Shown: positions 27,808 through 36,942 of the stretch, piece by piece | How positions within the stretch are numbered: position 1 is the stretch's first letter | How the letters are laid out: the number at the start of each line of letters is the position of its first letter | DNA from: JBJXGV01 sp046160485 | GTDB taxonomy: Bacteria > Orphanbacterota > Orphanbacteria > JBJXGV01 | Assembly: GCA_046160485.1 (NCBI GenBank) | Contig: JBJXGV010000023.1 | Coordinates: 1 to 47,488 of the forward strand | Direction: 5' to 3' | DNA length: 47,488 bases | Made by a program: the position numbers and the translations under genes | Notes under the pieces: generated by a model | The model's database searches: none | What the model was told of the DNA's origin: nothing | Seen by the model: only the letters and a program-made list of their open reading frames with translations

Positions 27808-27999
27808 CTACTTCGTCGACTGCTGCAGCGGCCTTCCGAAACTGATCTCGCCGTTGTCGATTCGTAGATTGAAGCCGCAGGTCGGATTGCTGCAAACCCA
27901 CGCCTTGAAAGTGATGGGAGCGCCGTCGCGACCGTAGTCGGACAACGGCAACAGCAACCCTTCACCGCATTTCTTGCACGCCGGAAACTCCTTTTCCAT
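27808..27999 (-). CDS. Small zinc-ribbon protein
   Basis: The 63-residue product starts at the ATG at 27999 with GGAGG six bases upstream. Two metal-binding knuckles are visible, CKKCG near the N-terminus and CSNPTCG about 27 residues later, which could bind one zinc. The rest is short and charged (GEISFGRPLQQSTK), and there is no signal peptide. It is separated from the HAD gene by 76 bp and may or may not be co-transcribed. The function is unknown; nucleic-acid or protein binding is typical of such ribbons. Confidence 0.75.
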   Translation of the reverse strand: MEKEFPACKKCGEGLLLPLSDYGRDGAPITFKAWVCSNPTCGFNLRIDNGEISFGRPLQQSTK

Positions 28000-28207
28000 G
28001 ACGACCTCCCCACGCGACGCGAAACGCGCTCCGCCCCAGGACCAGAATGGAAACGCCAACCCTCTATATGAAAGGGCGAACCGCTTTACGCTTGCGGATC
28101 CGCCCATGTTCGCGGCGCAGGGCACTCCTGCCCAGCAAAGCCGAGAGACGCTATCAGCGGTCCCGCGGCGCGTCAACGGGATTTCTCGGCGTAAACGACC
28201 CGCGGAA

Positions 28208-29491
28208 CTACGTCTTTCGTTCCTGCTTTTTCGCGGCCGGGAAGAGGATGTTGTTGAGGATCAGCCGGTAGCCCGGCGAGTTCTTGTGCAGCGAGAGGTC
28301 GGTCGGCGGGTCTCCGACCGCGTGCTGGTAGTCCTCGGGGTCGTGCCCGCCGAGAAACGTGAACGTCCCCTGCCCGAACTTGCCGTGGATGTACTTCACC
28401 TCGTCGGTCCCTTCCTTCTCGCCGAGGATCAGCACGGAAGGCTTGATCACGCGGCGGCGGAAGGCGGTCGTCTGCCCGAGGAAACCCGGAACGACGGCGG
28501 TGTGGTCCTGCGTGAGCATCGACGGGATCGGGTCGTACTTCGCGGAGAAGTCGAAGAGCGTGAAGTCGTCGTCCTCCGGCGTCGACGCGCCGAGATAGTC
28601 GCTGACGTCGATGTCGGAGAACTCGTAGACCATCGGGTTCATCTCGAGCGTGAAATCTTGGAACGCGAGCGTGTTCGAGAAGTCGAGGCGCGTCTGCGCG
28701 TCGCGCGCCGCCGGATCGCCGTCCATCATCGACTCGCAGATGTCGGTGTTCTCCGCGGCGAGCGCGATCTCGTACGTGTCGGTCGCCGAGCACATCGCGA
28801 AGAGAAAGCCGCCCTTCGCGACGTACTGCTTCACCGCGCTGACGACCGCGTGTTTATGTCTGGAAACTTTCGCGAACCCGGCTTCACGCGCGAGATGCTC
28901 GTAGAGCGCGACTTCCTTCTGGTACCACTCCTCGCTGCGAAAACTCGAATAGAACTTGCCGTACTGGCCGGTGAAATCTTCGTGATGGAGATGGAGCCAG
29001 TCGTATTCGGAGAGATCGCCCGCGAGGACATCCTTGTCCCAGAGAGTGGTGTGCGGGATCTCCGCGTAGGCGAGCGCGAGCGTGACCGCGTCGTCCCACG
29101 GCTGCTTGTTCGGCGGCGTGTAGATCGCGACCCGCGGCGCCTTCTCGAGGCGCACGATCTCCATGTTCGCGCCTTCGATCGTCGCGCGGATCGCGTCTTG
29201 GTCCGCGTCGCTCGCGGTGTCGATCGTGACGCCGAAGAGCCGCGCCTTGCGAACGATGAACTCGGCGTCGGGAATCAGGAACGAGCCCGAGCGGTAGTTG
29301 AGCAGCCACTCGACGGTGACGCCTTGCGTGAGCGCGTAGTACGCGAGGCCGTACGCCTTGAGGTGATCGGCCTGCGTCAGATCCATCGGGACGAGGATCG
29401 CGGGCGCGGCGTGCGAGGGCGCGGGCGAGAGGGACGCGACGCTCGCCGCGATGATCGCGAGCGCGCCGAGGATGGCGGCGGGAGATTTCAT
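28208..29491 (-). CDS. Exported protein of the FCB 'asparagine synthetase B-like' family
   Basis: The 427-residue product begins at the ATG at 29491, overlapping the TPR-gene stop (ATGA), with a signal peptide ending at SHAAPAILVPM. Family-typical segments are LVPMDLTQADHLKAYGLAYYAL, TVEWLLNYRSGSFLIPD, VAIYTPPNKQPWDDAVTLAL, YDWLHLHHEDFTGQYG, GGFLFAMCSATDT and GGHDPEDYQ...SPGYRLILNNILFPA. Databases often call relatives 'asparagine synthetase B', but none of the AsnB Cys1-Ntn or synthetase motifs is present and the protein is exported. The GGFLFAMCSATD segment, with Cys where class-I amidotransferase-like folds have their nucleophile, suggests a GATase1-like domain; this is inference. Confidence 0.8.
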   Translation of the reverse strand: MKSPAAILGALAIIAASVASLSPAPSHAAPAILVPMDLTQADHLKAYGLAYYALTQGVTVEWLLNYRSGSFLIPDAEFIVRKARLFGVTIDTASDADQDAIRATIEGANMEIVRLEKAPRVAIYTPPNKQPWDDAVTLALAYAEIPHTTLWDKDVLAGDLSEYDWLHLHHEDFTGQYGKFYSSFRSEEWYQKEVALYEHLAREAGFAKVSRHKHAVVSAVKQYVAKGGFLFAMCSATDTYEIALAAENTDICESMMDGDPAARDAQTRLDFSNTLAFQDFTLEMNPMVYEFSDIDVSDYLGASTPEDDDFTLFDFSAKYDPIPSMLTQDHTAVVPGFLGQTTAFRRRVIKPSVLILGEKEGTDEVKYIHGKFGQGTFTFLGGHDPEDYQHAVGDPPTDLSLHKNSPGYRLILNNILFPAAKKQERKT

Positions 29492-31398
29492 CCGCGCGTC
29501 CTCTCGCGCGTGCGCGCGTCGATCTCTTCGATCGCGGCGCGCGCTTCGTCCGCGATCAGACTCGCGGGGTAGTCGACGAGAACGCGCTCGTAGTCGGCGC
29601 GCCCGCCCGCGACGTCGCCGAGATTGTCCGCGCGAATCGCGGCCTTCTCGAGGAGCGCGCGCGCCGCCAGCGGACTCTCCGCGAACTCGCTTCCGAAGAT
29701 GTCGAGCGCGGCGACGGCGCCGGTGAAGTCGCCGCGCCACTTCGCAAGAAGCGCGGCGTCGAGGGCCGCGTCGTCGCGGAGGCCCGAGAGCGGGAAGTCG
29801 CGCACGATCGCCTCGAGACGCGCACCCGCGCCAGGATCGCCCGCGAGCGCGGCGCGCTGCGCATCCGCGTATTCCTTGAGCAAGCCGCCGCCCGTTTCAT
29901 CGCCCTGATCGAGGAAAACGACGCGCGCGACCACGTCGTTGAGGAAAACGCCGCCCGGATACGTCGCCATCAACTTGCGGTAGTTCTCGGTCGCCTTCTC
30001 GAAATTGGCGGAGTAGAAGTAGAGCTCGGCGAGGCGGAAGAGCGCGGCCTCGCGCGTGGCGTCGTCCTTTGCGCGCTCGATCACGTCGAGGAATTCCTTT
30101 TCGGCGGTCGCGGCGTCGCCGACGAGAAGCGCCGCCTGCGCGGCGCCGACGCGCGCCTGCCAGACGGTGCGCTCGGCGCAGCGGCCGGTCGCGATGTGTT
30201 CCTCGAACGCGGCGCGCGCCGCGGCGGGTTCGCGCACGCCATCGAGCAGCACGCTGCCGAGCGAGAAGAGTGCGGCCGAGCGCTCGCACGTGCCGGCGGC
30301 ACGGCCCGCGACCATCGCGGCGAGAATGTCGCGCGCTTCGCGGTAGTCGCCGCGCGCGACGAGCCGGTCGGAGAGCGTCTTGCGCGCGCGCCACGCCGCG
30401 GGCGAATCGGGGCATCCGGCGACGACGCTGCGCAACGCGACGAGCGCCTCGGCCTCGCACGCGCCGTCGGCGACGCGTTCGCCGAACGTCAACTCGCGCG
30501 CGCCGCAATCGCCCGACGCGCGCCCGGCCTCGGCGGCGGCCTCGCGCGCGGCGGCGCAATCGCCCGCCGCGAGCCAGAGCGACGAAACGAAGTCGCACAA
30601 CTCGGCGCGCAGCTCAGGCCCGGCAGTCGGCAGCGCGAATGCCTTCGCGGCGACGCGCGCGGCTTCGTCCGCGCCGACGCTCATCTCGGCGCTCTTCGCG
30701 ATCGCCTCCGCGGCGATCTCGCGCCCGAGCGCGACGGCGCGCGCATGTTCCATGAGCGCCTCCTCGGGCGACGAGGTGAGATCGTAGAGCGACGCCAGTT
30801 CGGCGCTGAAGAGAAGCGAATCGCCGAGCGCGGTGCGCCCCTCATGAAGAATCGCGATCGCCTCGGTGAGCATCTTCTCCGACGCCGCGAGCCCCGCGGT
30901 AATGCGATACGCCTCTTCGCGATCGGGAATCGCGGTGAGTAGACCGCGCCACGCCGCGAGCGCCTCCTGCGGTTTTCCCTCGGCCTTCCGCAGCGTGCCG
31001 AGCAAACGAATCCAATCGGGGTTTGTCGGATCGGCGGCGATCTGTTGCTCGATCACGCGGCGCGCATCATCGCGCGCGCCCGCGCCGATCGCCGACTGCG
31101 CGAGCCCCAAGAGCACCATCGCGTCGTTCGGATAATCCGCAACGAGCGACTTGAAGAGCGCCAACGCCTCCCGCGAGCGCCCGTCCTTCAAGTAGCGCTG
31201 CGCGCGCGCAAGCCGCGGATCCGTCGCCGTGATCCCCGAGCCCTCGTTCGTCTGCGCGCGCACGAAAGCCGGACTTGCGATCAGCGGGAGCAACGCGAGA
31301 GATGCGAGGGATGCGAGAGATGAGAGAGACGCAACACGGAGAACCTTGGCCCGAGACGTGAAGTGCGGCCCCGCGCGGCGCGCCGCCGTTTCGCGCAT
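29488..31398 (-). CDS. Exported TPR-repeat protein of the DUF4175 operon
   Basis: The 636-residue product starts at the ATG at 31398, which shares its A with the stop of the DUF4175 gene (TAATG). A signal peptide is visible (VASLSSLASLASLALLPLIASPAFVRAQ). From about residue 55 onward it is almost entirely TPR-like helices, for example RAQRYLKDGRSREALALFKSLVADYPNDAMVLLGLAQ, AALFRLAELYFYSANFEKATENYRKLMATYP and ADYERVLVDYPASLIADEARAAIEEI. The later part resembles YbgF/BamD-type repeats found in envelope assembly factors. It probably scaffolds the DUF4175, DUF4159 and AsnB-like proteins in the periplasm; this role is inferred from gene coupling. Confidence 0.83.
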   Translation of the reverse strand: MRETAARRAGPHFTSRAKVLRVASLSSLASLASLALLPLIASPAFVRAQTNEGSGITATDPRLARAQRYLKDGRSREALALFKSLVADYPNDAMVLLGLAQSAIGAGARDDARRVIEQQIAADPTNPDWIRLLGTLRKAEGKPQEALAAWRGLLTAIPDREEAYRITAGLAASEKMLTEAIAILHEGRTALGDSLLFSAELASLYDLTSSPEEALMEHARAVALGREIAAEAIAKSAEMSVGADEAARVAAKAFALPTAGPELRAELCDFVSSLWLAAGDCAAAREAAAEAGRASGDCGARELTFGERVADGACEAEALVALRSVVAGCPDSPAAWRARKTLSDRLVARGDYREARDILAAMVAGRAAGTCERSAALFSLGSVLLDGVREPAAARAAFEEHIATGRCAERTVWQARVGAAQAALLVGDAATAEKEFLDVIERAKDDATREAALFRLAELYFYSANFEKATENYRKLMATYPGGVFLNDVVARVVFLDQGDETGGGLLKEYADAQRAALAGDPGAGARLEAIVRDFPLSGLRDDAALDAALLAKWRGDFTGAVAALDIFGSEFAESPLAARALLEKAAIRADNLGDVAGGRADYERVLVDYPASLIADEARAAIEEIDARTRERTRG

Positions 31399-34300
31399 TA
31401 CTTCGCGCCGTCTTTCTGCAGCGCGTCGAAGTACGCGCGAATCAGCGCCTCGTACTCGCCGGGATAACGCACGGAGAGCGTGCGCAAAATATCTTCGCGC
31501 ACCTTCGTGTCGGCTTTCTCGAGCATGTCCGAGATCGCCGACGGCGACGCGCCGCCCGCCCCCGAGCGCGCCGTCTCCGATGTGCGCTCCTTCTTGAAGC
31601 CTTGCCGCTTCAGTGCGCGATCCGCGTCGAGCAGCCGCTGCATGATCTTCTCGCCGCGCTTCGCCGCATCGCCCGGCCGGCGCTCCTCGAGTTCGCGCTC
31701 CATCTCGTTCATCTCCTCGGCAATCTTGTCGAGCCGCCCGAGTACGCCCTGCGACTCGCCCATCTGGCCCGCGAACTCCTCGAGGCCCTGCCGCACGGCT
31801 TCCTGCTCGGCCGCAAGCTGCGAGAGCCGCTGCTCGTCCGACTGCGAGAGCCGCTGCCCCTGCCCCATCTGCTCGCCGAGTTGCTGCGCGCCCTGATTGA
31901 TCTGCCCCTGCGACTGCGACATTCCAGAAAGCCCCGGGTTCTCGCACGAGCCGGAGGGATTTGCCGACGGGTTGTTGCACGACGACTCGAGACTGTTCTG
32001 CGCTTCGAGCAACTTCACGAGGCCCGCGTTCACGCCGACCATCGCGCGATTACCGAGCATGCCGCCGACGCGCACGTTCCCCGACGACAGCGCTTCCTCC
32101 GATTCGCGCGCGCTCTCGCCCGCGCGCCGCAGCAACTCCGGCACCGAGGGGCCGATGTGCATCGTCTTCTTCGTCGCCTCCTCGATCTCGCCGGCGACGG
32201 TGTCGATGCCGCGCTTCAAATCCGATTGCCGCCGCGCCAAATCGCGCGGCGCGGACTTCATCCGCTCGGCGGTCTTCTCGACGCGCCCAACAAGCGACTC
32301 CTCCGCCTTCGAGAGGTAGATCAGATCGCGGATTCCCTTCTCGATCGCGGCGCGCGCCTCTTCTTGATCGCGCGACTTCATCTGCGCGAGCGCTTCCTTC
32401 ATTCCCTCGGCCGCCTTCTTCAGGCTCGACTTCGCCTTCGACTGCGACTTCATCGCCGGGCTCTTCTTGCCGCTCGACATCGACTTCGACGCCTCGTTCA
32501 TCTCCTGCGGCGCCTGCTCTTCCTTGAGGCCATCCGACGACTTCTTGATGCCTTCGGACGCGCCCGGCTCTTGCGCCTCCATATCGTTCGCGAGTTCGTC
32601 CATCTTCTTGATCGCGTCCTCGGTCTCTTTCTTGAGCGCGTCTTGCTCCGCGGACATCTCCTTCATCTTGTCGGGCGTCGCCTCGTTCGTCTTCTGTTCC
32701 AGCTCTTCCTGCTTTTGCGCCAGCTGCTCCAGCGATTTCGCCGCCTCTTCGAGCTTCCGCTCATTCTGCGCCGACTTGAGCATCTCGATCGTGCGGTCGA
32801 GCTTCTTGAGGAACTCCTCCTGCGTCATGCTGAGGTTCTTCGCGGCGTCGGCGATTTCCTTCGGATCGAGTTTCTGCATTGCCTCGCGCAGTTTCTGCAT
32901 CGCGGCCTTCATCTCGTCAGTCGCGACTTCTTCGACGAGCTTGCGGATCTCCGCGAGCTTCTCGAGCACCTCGGGATTGACGAGGTTGTTGCGCTCGAGC
33001 TTCTCCATCGTCTGATCGAGTTCCTCGGCGACGCGCCCCAGTTCCTCCGCGACCTCTTCCTGCTCTTTCAGAATGTTTTCCAGCTCTTCCTTCTTCTGCC
33101 ACGACGTCGTCGATTCCTTCTCGCGCTTCAGATCGCGCACCATCGATTCGACGCGCTCCTTCAGATCCATGCTCGACTCGAACGCCTCGGTGAGCGTCTC
33201 CGTCTGGCCAGTCTCCTCTTCGTCCACCTCGTCGTAGATTTCCGCGAGCGTCGGGAAGCGGATCGACAGCGTGCGGCTCTGCCCGCGCTTCGCGCCGAGC
33301 ACGCCGTCGTTGTCCCACGCCTCGACGAAGTACGTGATCGCCTCGCCCGGCAAGAGTTCGATCTCCGAGAGATCCCAAACGAATTCCTTGTCGAGTTCGA
33401 TGCCGCCGCGGCCCTGGAACATCGGAACGCGCGTCTCGCCCTCGTCTCCCTTCGTGAAGACGAGAGACATCTTGCTGATGCCGAAGTCGTCGATCGCGCC
33501 CGCTGCGACGTCGAGCATCATCTCGCGCGACATCGTCGTGTCGCTGGCCGGATTGATGAGCGTGACGATGGGCGCCTCGTCGGCGACCGGCTCGATATCG
33601 AAGATCGGCGACACCTCGGCCGGGTTGCCCTGCGTGTCCCACAGCGAAACTTGGTAGCGGTCGGGATTGCCGATCGTGAGCATGGCCGTCGCGACGTTCG
33701 CGCTTCCCGTGGCGCCGATCTCGAGAACGATCTGCTGGCCGCTGTTCATACGAATCAGGCCGCGCGACATCGGGCCGCCGCTCTTGAGCGTGAGCGCGAC
33801 CTGCGTGCCGCGCAGCGCCTTGAGGTGCCCGTCGCCCTCTTCGACGACGCGCTCGGGCATTCCGGTGTACGCGGGAAACGCGTAGCGCTTCTCGAACGAC
33901 AGGAGCATCGGCGCGCGCGCGACGCTCACGCGGTAGAGCGGGCTCTGCCACGCGCCATTGAGATCCTGCACTTGGTAGGCGAGATCGCGCACGACGCCCT
34001 TCAGAACGCTTTCGTATTGGCCGCGCGCGCCGACGACGGCCTTCATCGCGAGGCGCTGCTCGGAGCTGCCGGCGTCGCGCACGAGAAGCGCGGGCTCGCG
34101 ATTCGGCGGCGGGTCGATGCTCGCGCGAACGACGAGGTCCTGGCCGTGCGTCACGCTGACGTCGCCCGGCGAAACCTCGATCGTCGGCGCGGGCGTGACG
34201 CCGCCCACGGCGATGCGCGCGAGCGCGCGCGACGTTGCTTCGGGCGCCGCAAGCCACCCCGCCGACGCGAGCACGAAGAGAGCCGCGAACGCGGCCGCCG

Positions 34301-34763
34301 CCGTGAAGAGACTCCGCTTCCGCACGACGCCCGTCGCGCGTCCGTCGGCGCGCTCGGCGGTTTCGGTGATGTGCGCGTCGATAAGCCCGCGCGAGTAGCC
34401 GTGCCGCTCGTCGTCGCGCTTTTCCCAGAGCGACAGCGCGCTCCGCACCGCGCCCTCTTCGATGCCGGGCCGGGCGTTCTCGAAGCGGTGCGCGATACCG
34501 ACCGCGCTCGGAATCGCACGCACCGCGCGCAAAGCGCGGACCGCGATCGCCGCGACCGCCGCACCCACCACGACGACGAGCAACGCCACGTGCACAGCCG
34601 GCGGCGGCGAGACGAAGATCTGCATGAGAACCAGAAGAGCGAGCGCGGCGATCGCGATAGCCGCCGCCTCGAGAAGGATCGACCCGATGATGACGGTCGT
34701 CTGACTGAATCGGAGCCGCGAGACACGGCCCCTCAGTTTTTCAAATGCGACTCTCGGATCCAT
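31398..34763 (-). CDS. DUF4175-family membrane protein with long coiled coil
   Basis: The 1121-residue product starts at the ATG at 34763 with GGAGAGAGGGAC upstream. Two transmembrane helices lie at about residues 24-75 (SILLEAAAIAIAALALLVLM; VALLVVVVGAAVAAIAV) and a third near 155-175. Residues 180-475 are Ig-like beta segments (PTIEVSPGDVSVTHGQDLVV; AYQVQDLNGAWQSPLYRV; AITYFVEAWDNDG). Residues about 500-900 form a very long acidic/basic heptad coiled coil rich in Glu, Lys and Met. The tail contains a Gln/Ser-rich stretch (GQINQGAQQLGEQMGQGQ) and ends in a conserved-looking EDILRTLSVRYPGEYEALIRAYFDAL. The family is usually found with MoxR ATPase, DUF58 and VWA genes. A cell-envelope or secretion-support role is suspected but unproved. 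Confidence 0.88.
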   Translation of the reverse strand: MDPRVAFEKLRGRVSRLRFSQTTVIIGSILLEAAAIAIAALALLVLMQIFVSPPPAVHVALLVVVVGAAVAAIAVRALRAVRAIPSAVGIAHRFENARPGIEEGAVRSALSLWEKRDDERHGYSRGLIDAHITETAERADGRATGVVRKRSLFTAAAAFAALFVLASAGWLAAPEATSRALARIAVGGVTPAPTIEVSPGDVSVTHGQDLVVRASIDPPPNREPALLVRDAGSSEQRLAMKAVVGARGQYESVLKGVVRDLAYQVQDLNGAWQSPLYRVSVARAPMLLSFEKRYAFPAYTGMPERVVEEGDGHLKALRGTQVALTLKSGGPMSRGLIRMNSGQQIVLEIGATGSANVATAMLTIGNPDRYQVSLWDTQGNPAEVSPIFDIEPVADEAPIVTLINPASDTTMSREMMLDVAAGAIDDFGISKMSLVFTKGDEGETRVPMFQGRGGIELDKEFVWDLSEIELLPGEAITYFVEAWDNDGVLGAKRGQSRTLSIRFPTLAEIYDEVDEEETGQTETLTEAFESSMDLKERVESMVRDLKREKESTTSWQKKEELENILKEQEEVAEELGRVAEELDQTMEKLERNNLVNPEVLEKLAEIRKLVEEVATDEMKAAMQKLREAMQKLDPKEIADAAKNLSMTQEEFLKKLDRTIEMLKSAQNERKLEEAAKSLEQLAQKQEELEQKTNEATPDKMKEMSAEQDALKKETEDAIKKMDELANDMEAQEPGASEGIKKSSDGLKEEQAPQEMNEASKSMSSGKKSPAMKSQSKAKSSLKKAAEGMKEALAQMKSRDQEEARAAIEKGIRDLIYLSKAEESLVGRVEKTAERMKSAPRDLARRQSDLKRGIDTVAGEIEEATKKTMHIGPSVPELLRRAGESARESEEALSSGNVRVGGMLGNRAMVGVNAGLVKLLEAQNSLESSCNNPSANPSGSCENPGLSGMSQSQGQINQGAQQLGEQMGQGQRLSQSDEQRLSQLAAEQEAVRQGLEEFAGQMGESQGVLGRLDKIAEEMNEMERELEERRPGDAAKRGEKIMQRLLDADRALKRQGFKKERTSETARSGAGGASPSAISDMLEKADTKVREDILRTLSVRYPGEYEALIRAYFDALQKDGAK

Positions 34764-34952
34764 GTCCCTCTCTCCGGTTTCTTCAGGGGAGTTTCGCGCG
34801 AATGCCGCCCGCCGCCACCCGATTCCTCGCCGCACGGCGCTGGCATTATACCACCCAGGTTCCGATCGGTTCGCTTCGCTCTTGGCGGCCCGCCGTTGCC
34901 GGCGCGATTGCGATCGTCGCGCGCTCGCGACCTGAACGCAGCCGCGTCGAAA

Positions 34953-35693
34953 CTAGTGCGACAGCGCGTAGACGACGACGTTCATCGCCATCTTCATCGC
35001 CGCCTCCCGCTTGTCGGCGGGATCGTCGTGCACGCCGGCGTCTTCGGTGCCGTCGCCGATGTCCGTGTTGTAGCTGTAGAAAACGACCAGCCGCCCTTCA
35101 TCGTAGATTCCGAGCCCGCGCGCGGGGCCGCCGTGATGCTCGTGAATCTTGGGGATGCCGCCGGGGAGATCGTAGAACGAGCGATAGATCTCGTGGTCGA
35201 AGGGGAGCTCGACCCACTCGGCGTCAGGAAAGACTTTGCGCATTTCGGGGCGGAAGGATTCGTCCATTCCGTAGTTATCGTCGGCCCAGAGGAAGCCACC
35301 GCTCTTGAGGAAGCGGCGCAGGCGATCGGCCTCTTCGCTCGAGAACGTCACGGTGCCGTGGCCATTGATATAAAGGAAAGGCGTCTCGAAGAGGGTCGCG
35401 TCGAGGAGCGAGACGCGGCGTTCCTCGGTTTCGGTCGCGATCCCGACGCGTTCGGTGAGCGCTTTATGAATGTTGGGGAGTGAGGACGGATTCGAATACC
35501 AGTCGCCGCCGCCGGTGTACTTCACGCGGCCGATCGCGAAGCGCTCGGGCTGCGCGGCGGGCGCGGCGGTGGCGGTGCGCGGCGCGAGACCAGCGAGACT
35601 CGCGAGCGCGGCGCACGCGAGCACTGCGCAGACGCGCGCGCGCGGGAGGGCCAAGCCAAACAGCCAGGATCGTCCCGTCGAATAGGGCGTCAT
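34953..35693 (-). CDS. Exported DUF4159-domain protein
   Basis: This 246-residue protein has a signal peptide (ARVCAVLACAALASLAGLAPRTATAAP) followed by one DUF4159 domain: FAIGRVKYTGGGDWYSNP, LDATLFETPFLYINGHG, FLKSGGFLWADDNYG, VELPFDHEIYRSFYDLPGGIPKIHEHHGGPARGLGIYDEGRLVVFYSYNTDIGDG and a final MNVVVYAL. The fold is thought to be class-I glutamine-amidotransferase-like, with Asp where the nucleophile would be. Its neighbour 190 bp downstream is the DUF4175 gene, its usual genomic partner. The ATG at 35693 has no strong ribosome-binding site but gives a good signal peptide. Confidence 0.88.
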   Translation of the reverse strand: MTPYSTGRSWLFGLALPRARVCAVLACAALASLAGLAPRTATAAPAAQPERFAIGRVKYTGGGDWYSNPSSLPNIHKALTERVGIATETEERRVSLLDATLFETPFLYINGHGTVTFSSEEADRLRRFLKSGGFLWADDNYGMDESFRPEMRKVFPDAEWVELPFDHEIYRSFYDLPGGIPKIHEHHGGPARGLGIYDEGRLVVFYSYNTDIGDGTEDAGVHDDPADKREAAMKMAMNVVVYALSH

Positions 35694-35955
35694 ACGAAGA
35701 TTATCGGCCTCGAATCAGGGGAGATGAAAGGGAAGAGTTCGCGTCCCGAACGTCCCGGCCACTCTAAGTGGCGGGTGTGGGGGCGTCAAGGCGCCGCTAT
35801 ACGCGAGGACGCGAGTGCGCAGCGAGAGCAACGACGCGCAGCGAGCCGTTTTCAGCAGAACCAGATCCTCGACGAAGCCGTAGCGGTACGAGCTATCACC
35901 GCGAGGCTGCCATCCGGAGAGTCTAATCGATAGGATCGCGGACCAGTACCGTAGC

Positions 35956-36879
35956 GTGGGCGACCGGGCGGCATGGTGCGAGCATGTGATCCACACGGAC
36001 GCGCCCGATCGCGGAGCCGTTAGTCGGTCATGTTGGTTGACCGTCTTGGCGACGATCTGCTACGAATCGGTCCTCGATTGGAGCGGTTCATTGCCAACGT
36101 TGACGAGTCACAAAGACTTCCGGGCTGTTCGGAAACTCGCATTTTGCTATCTCTGCGGGAGAGCGTGCACGCCACGCGGGAAACACTCCGCGGACCACGT
36201 CCCACCGCGCGCGGCGTTCGCTCGACGCGACCGCGAGAACCTGCTCGTGCTTCGAACCCACGCTCCGTGCAACACACGCTGGTCGTACGCGGATGAGCGC
36301 ATGGGACAGCTCGTCGGCCTCGCACGCGGCGAGGCCCCTCGGCCGGAGCGATCGCGCCTACGACTTCGCCCGGTCGCGACGACAGATCTGGCGAATCCGC
36401 TCGTTCTTGAACTCCGCCTCAATCTGAAATTCATTCTGTTTCGTTGGGTCCAAGGATTCCACGCCGCGCTTTACCGCGAGTTCCTGCCGTGGGACACACT
36501 TAGGGCCATTCATCCTCCTGCGCAGCCGGGAATCGAGACACCCACTGGCGTCGTCTTCGATCCCCTCTTGCCACAGATTCCGAAGTTCGTCGAGATCATC
36601 AAACAGGGCCGGATCGCGGGGAGGCTGGATGCGGTTCGATGCGGACGAGGAACGATGAACTACGAGTGCGTTTGGCGAACCGCGGATAATGGCGAATGGG
36701 CGTGTGTCTTTGCCCTCGACTTCTACGAGTGGAAAACCCTCGGCTCGACGCAGCTTCCCCAAAACTCGTGCGTCGGGTTCTATCAGCCCGGAAGCGGCCT
36801 TCCATCGTCAGCCTCCGTCGTGCCAGCGATCGAAGTACCGTTCACGAACTTCTCTCCACTCGACGCGTTTGCGCCGTAA
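35956..36879 (+). CDS. HNH-like putative endonuclease
   Basis: The protein is up to 307 residues; the start is uncertain. GTG at 35956 is the longest option, but the first ~45 residues look unlike protein, and TTG codons at 36091 or 36100 would begin just before the conserved part. The core is CYLCGRACTPRGKHSADHVPPRAAF followed by LVLRTHAPCNTRWSYADERMGQL. This is CxxC, a DHVPP catalytic-type motif and a CN pair, the arrangement of HNH/His-Me-finger proteins with a structural zinc. The remaining ~190 residues (FILFRWVQGFHAALYREFLPW, WACVFALDFYEW) are not recognised. It faces the DUF4011-helicase gene, with 63 bp between stops, and opens the accessory region. A nuclease role in defence is inferred. 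Confidence 0.65.
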   Translation: MGDRAAWCEHVIHTDAPDRGAVSRSCWLTVLATICYESVLDWSGSLPTLTSHKDFRAVRKLAFCYLCGRACTPRGKHSADHVPPRAAFARRDRENLLVLRTHAPCNTRWSYADERMGQLVGLARGEAPRPERSRLRLRPVATTDLANPLVLELRLNLKFILFRWVQGFHAALYREFLPWDTLRAIHPPAQPGIETPTGVVFDPLLPQIPKFVEIIKQGRIAGRLDAVRCGRGTMNYECVWRTADNGEWACVFALDFYEWKTLGSTQLPQNSCVGFYQPGSGLPSSASVVPAIEVPFTNFSPLDAFAP

Positions 36880-36942
36880 CCGTACGCGTCACGATCCTCC
36901 CCTTGCTTTTGGGGCCGGCCGGCAATACGCGCATGCGATCCG

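Noticed and set aside
31602..35483. A very long open frame on the plus strand opposite the DUF4175 gene
   Set aside because: It is the antisense of a well-supported coiled-coil gene. The translation is Arg/Leu/His-rich with no domain, signal peptide or ribosome-binding site; long antisense frames are expected at this GC content.
35694..35955. Short minus-strand frame (35715-35996) next to the DUF4159 gene
   Set aside because: No ribosome-binding site, no domain, and it overlaps the upstream region of the HNH-type gene; I see nothing else in this 260-bp gap.
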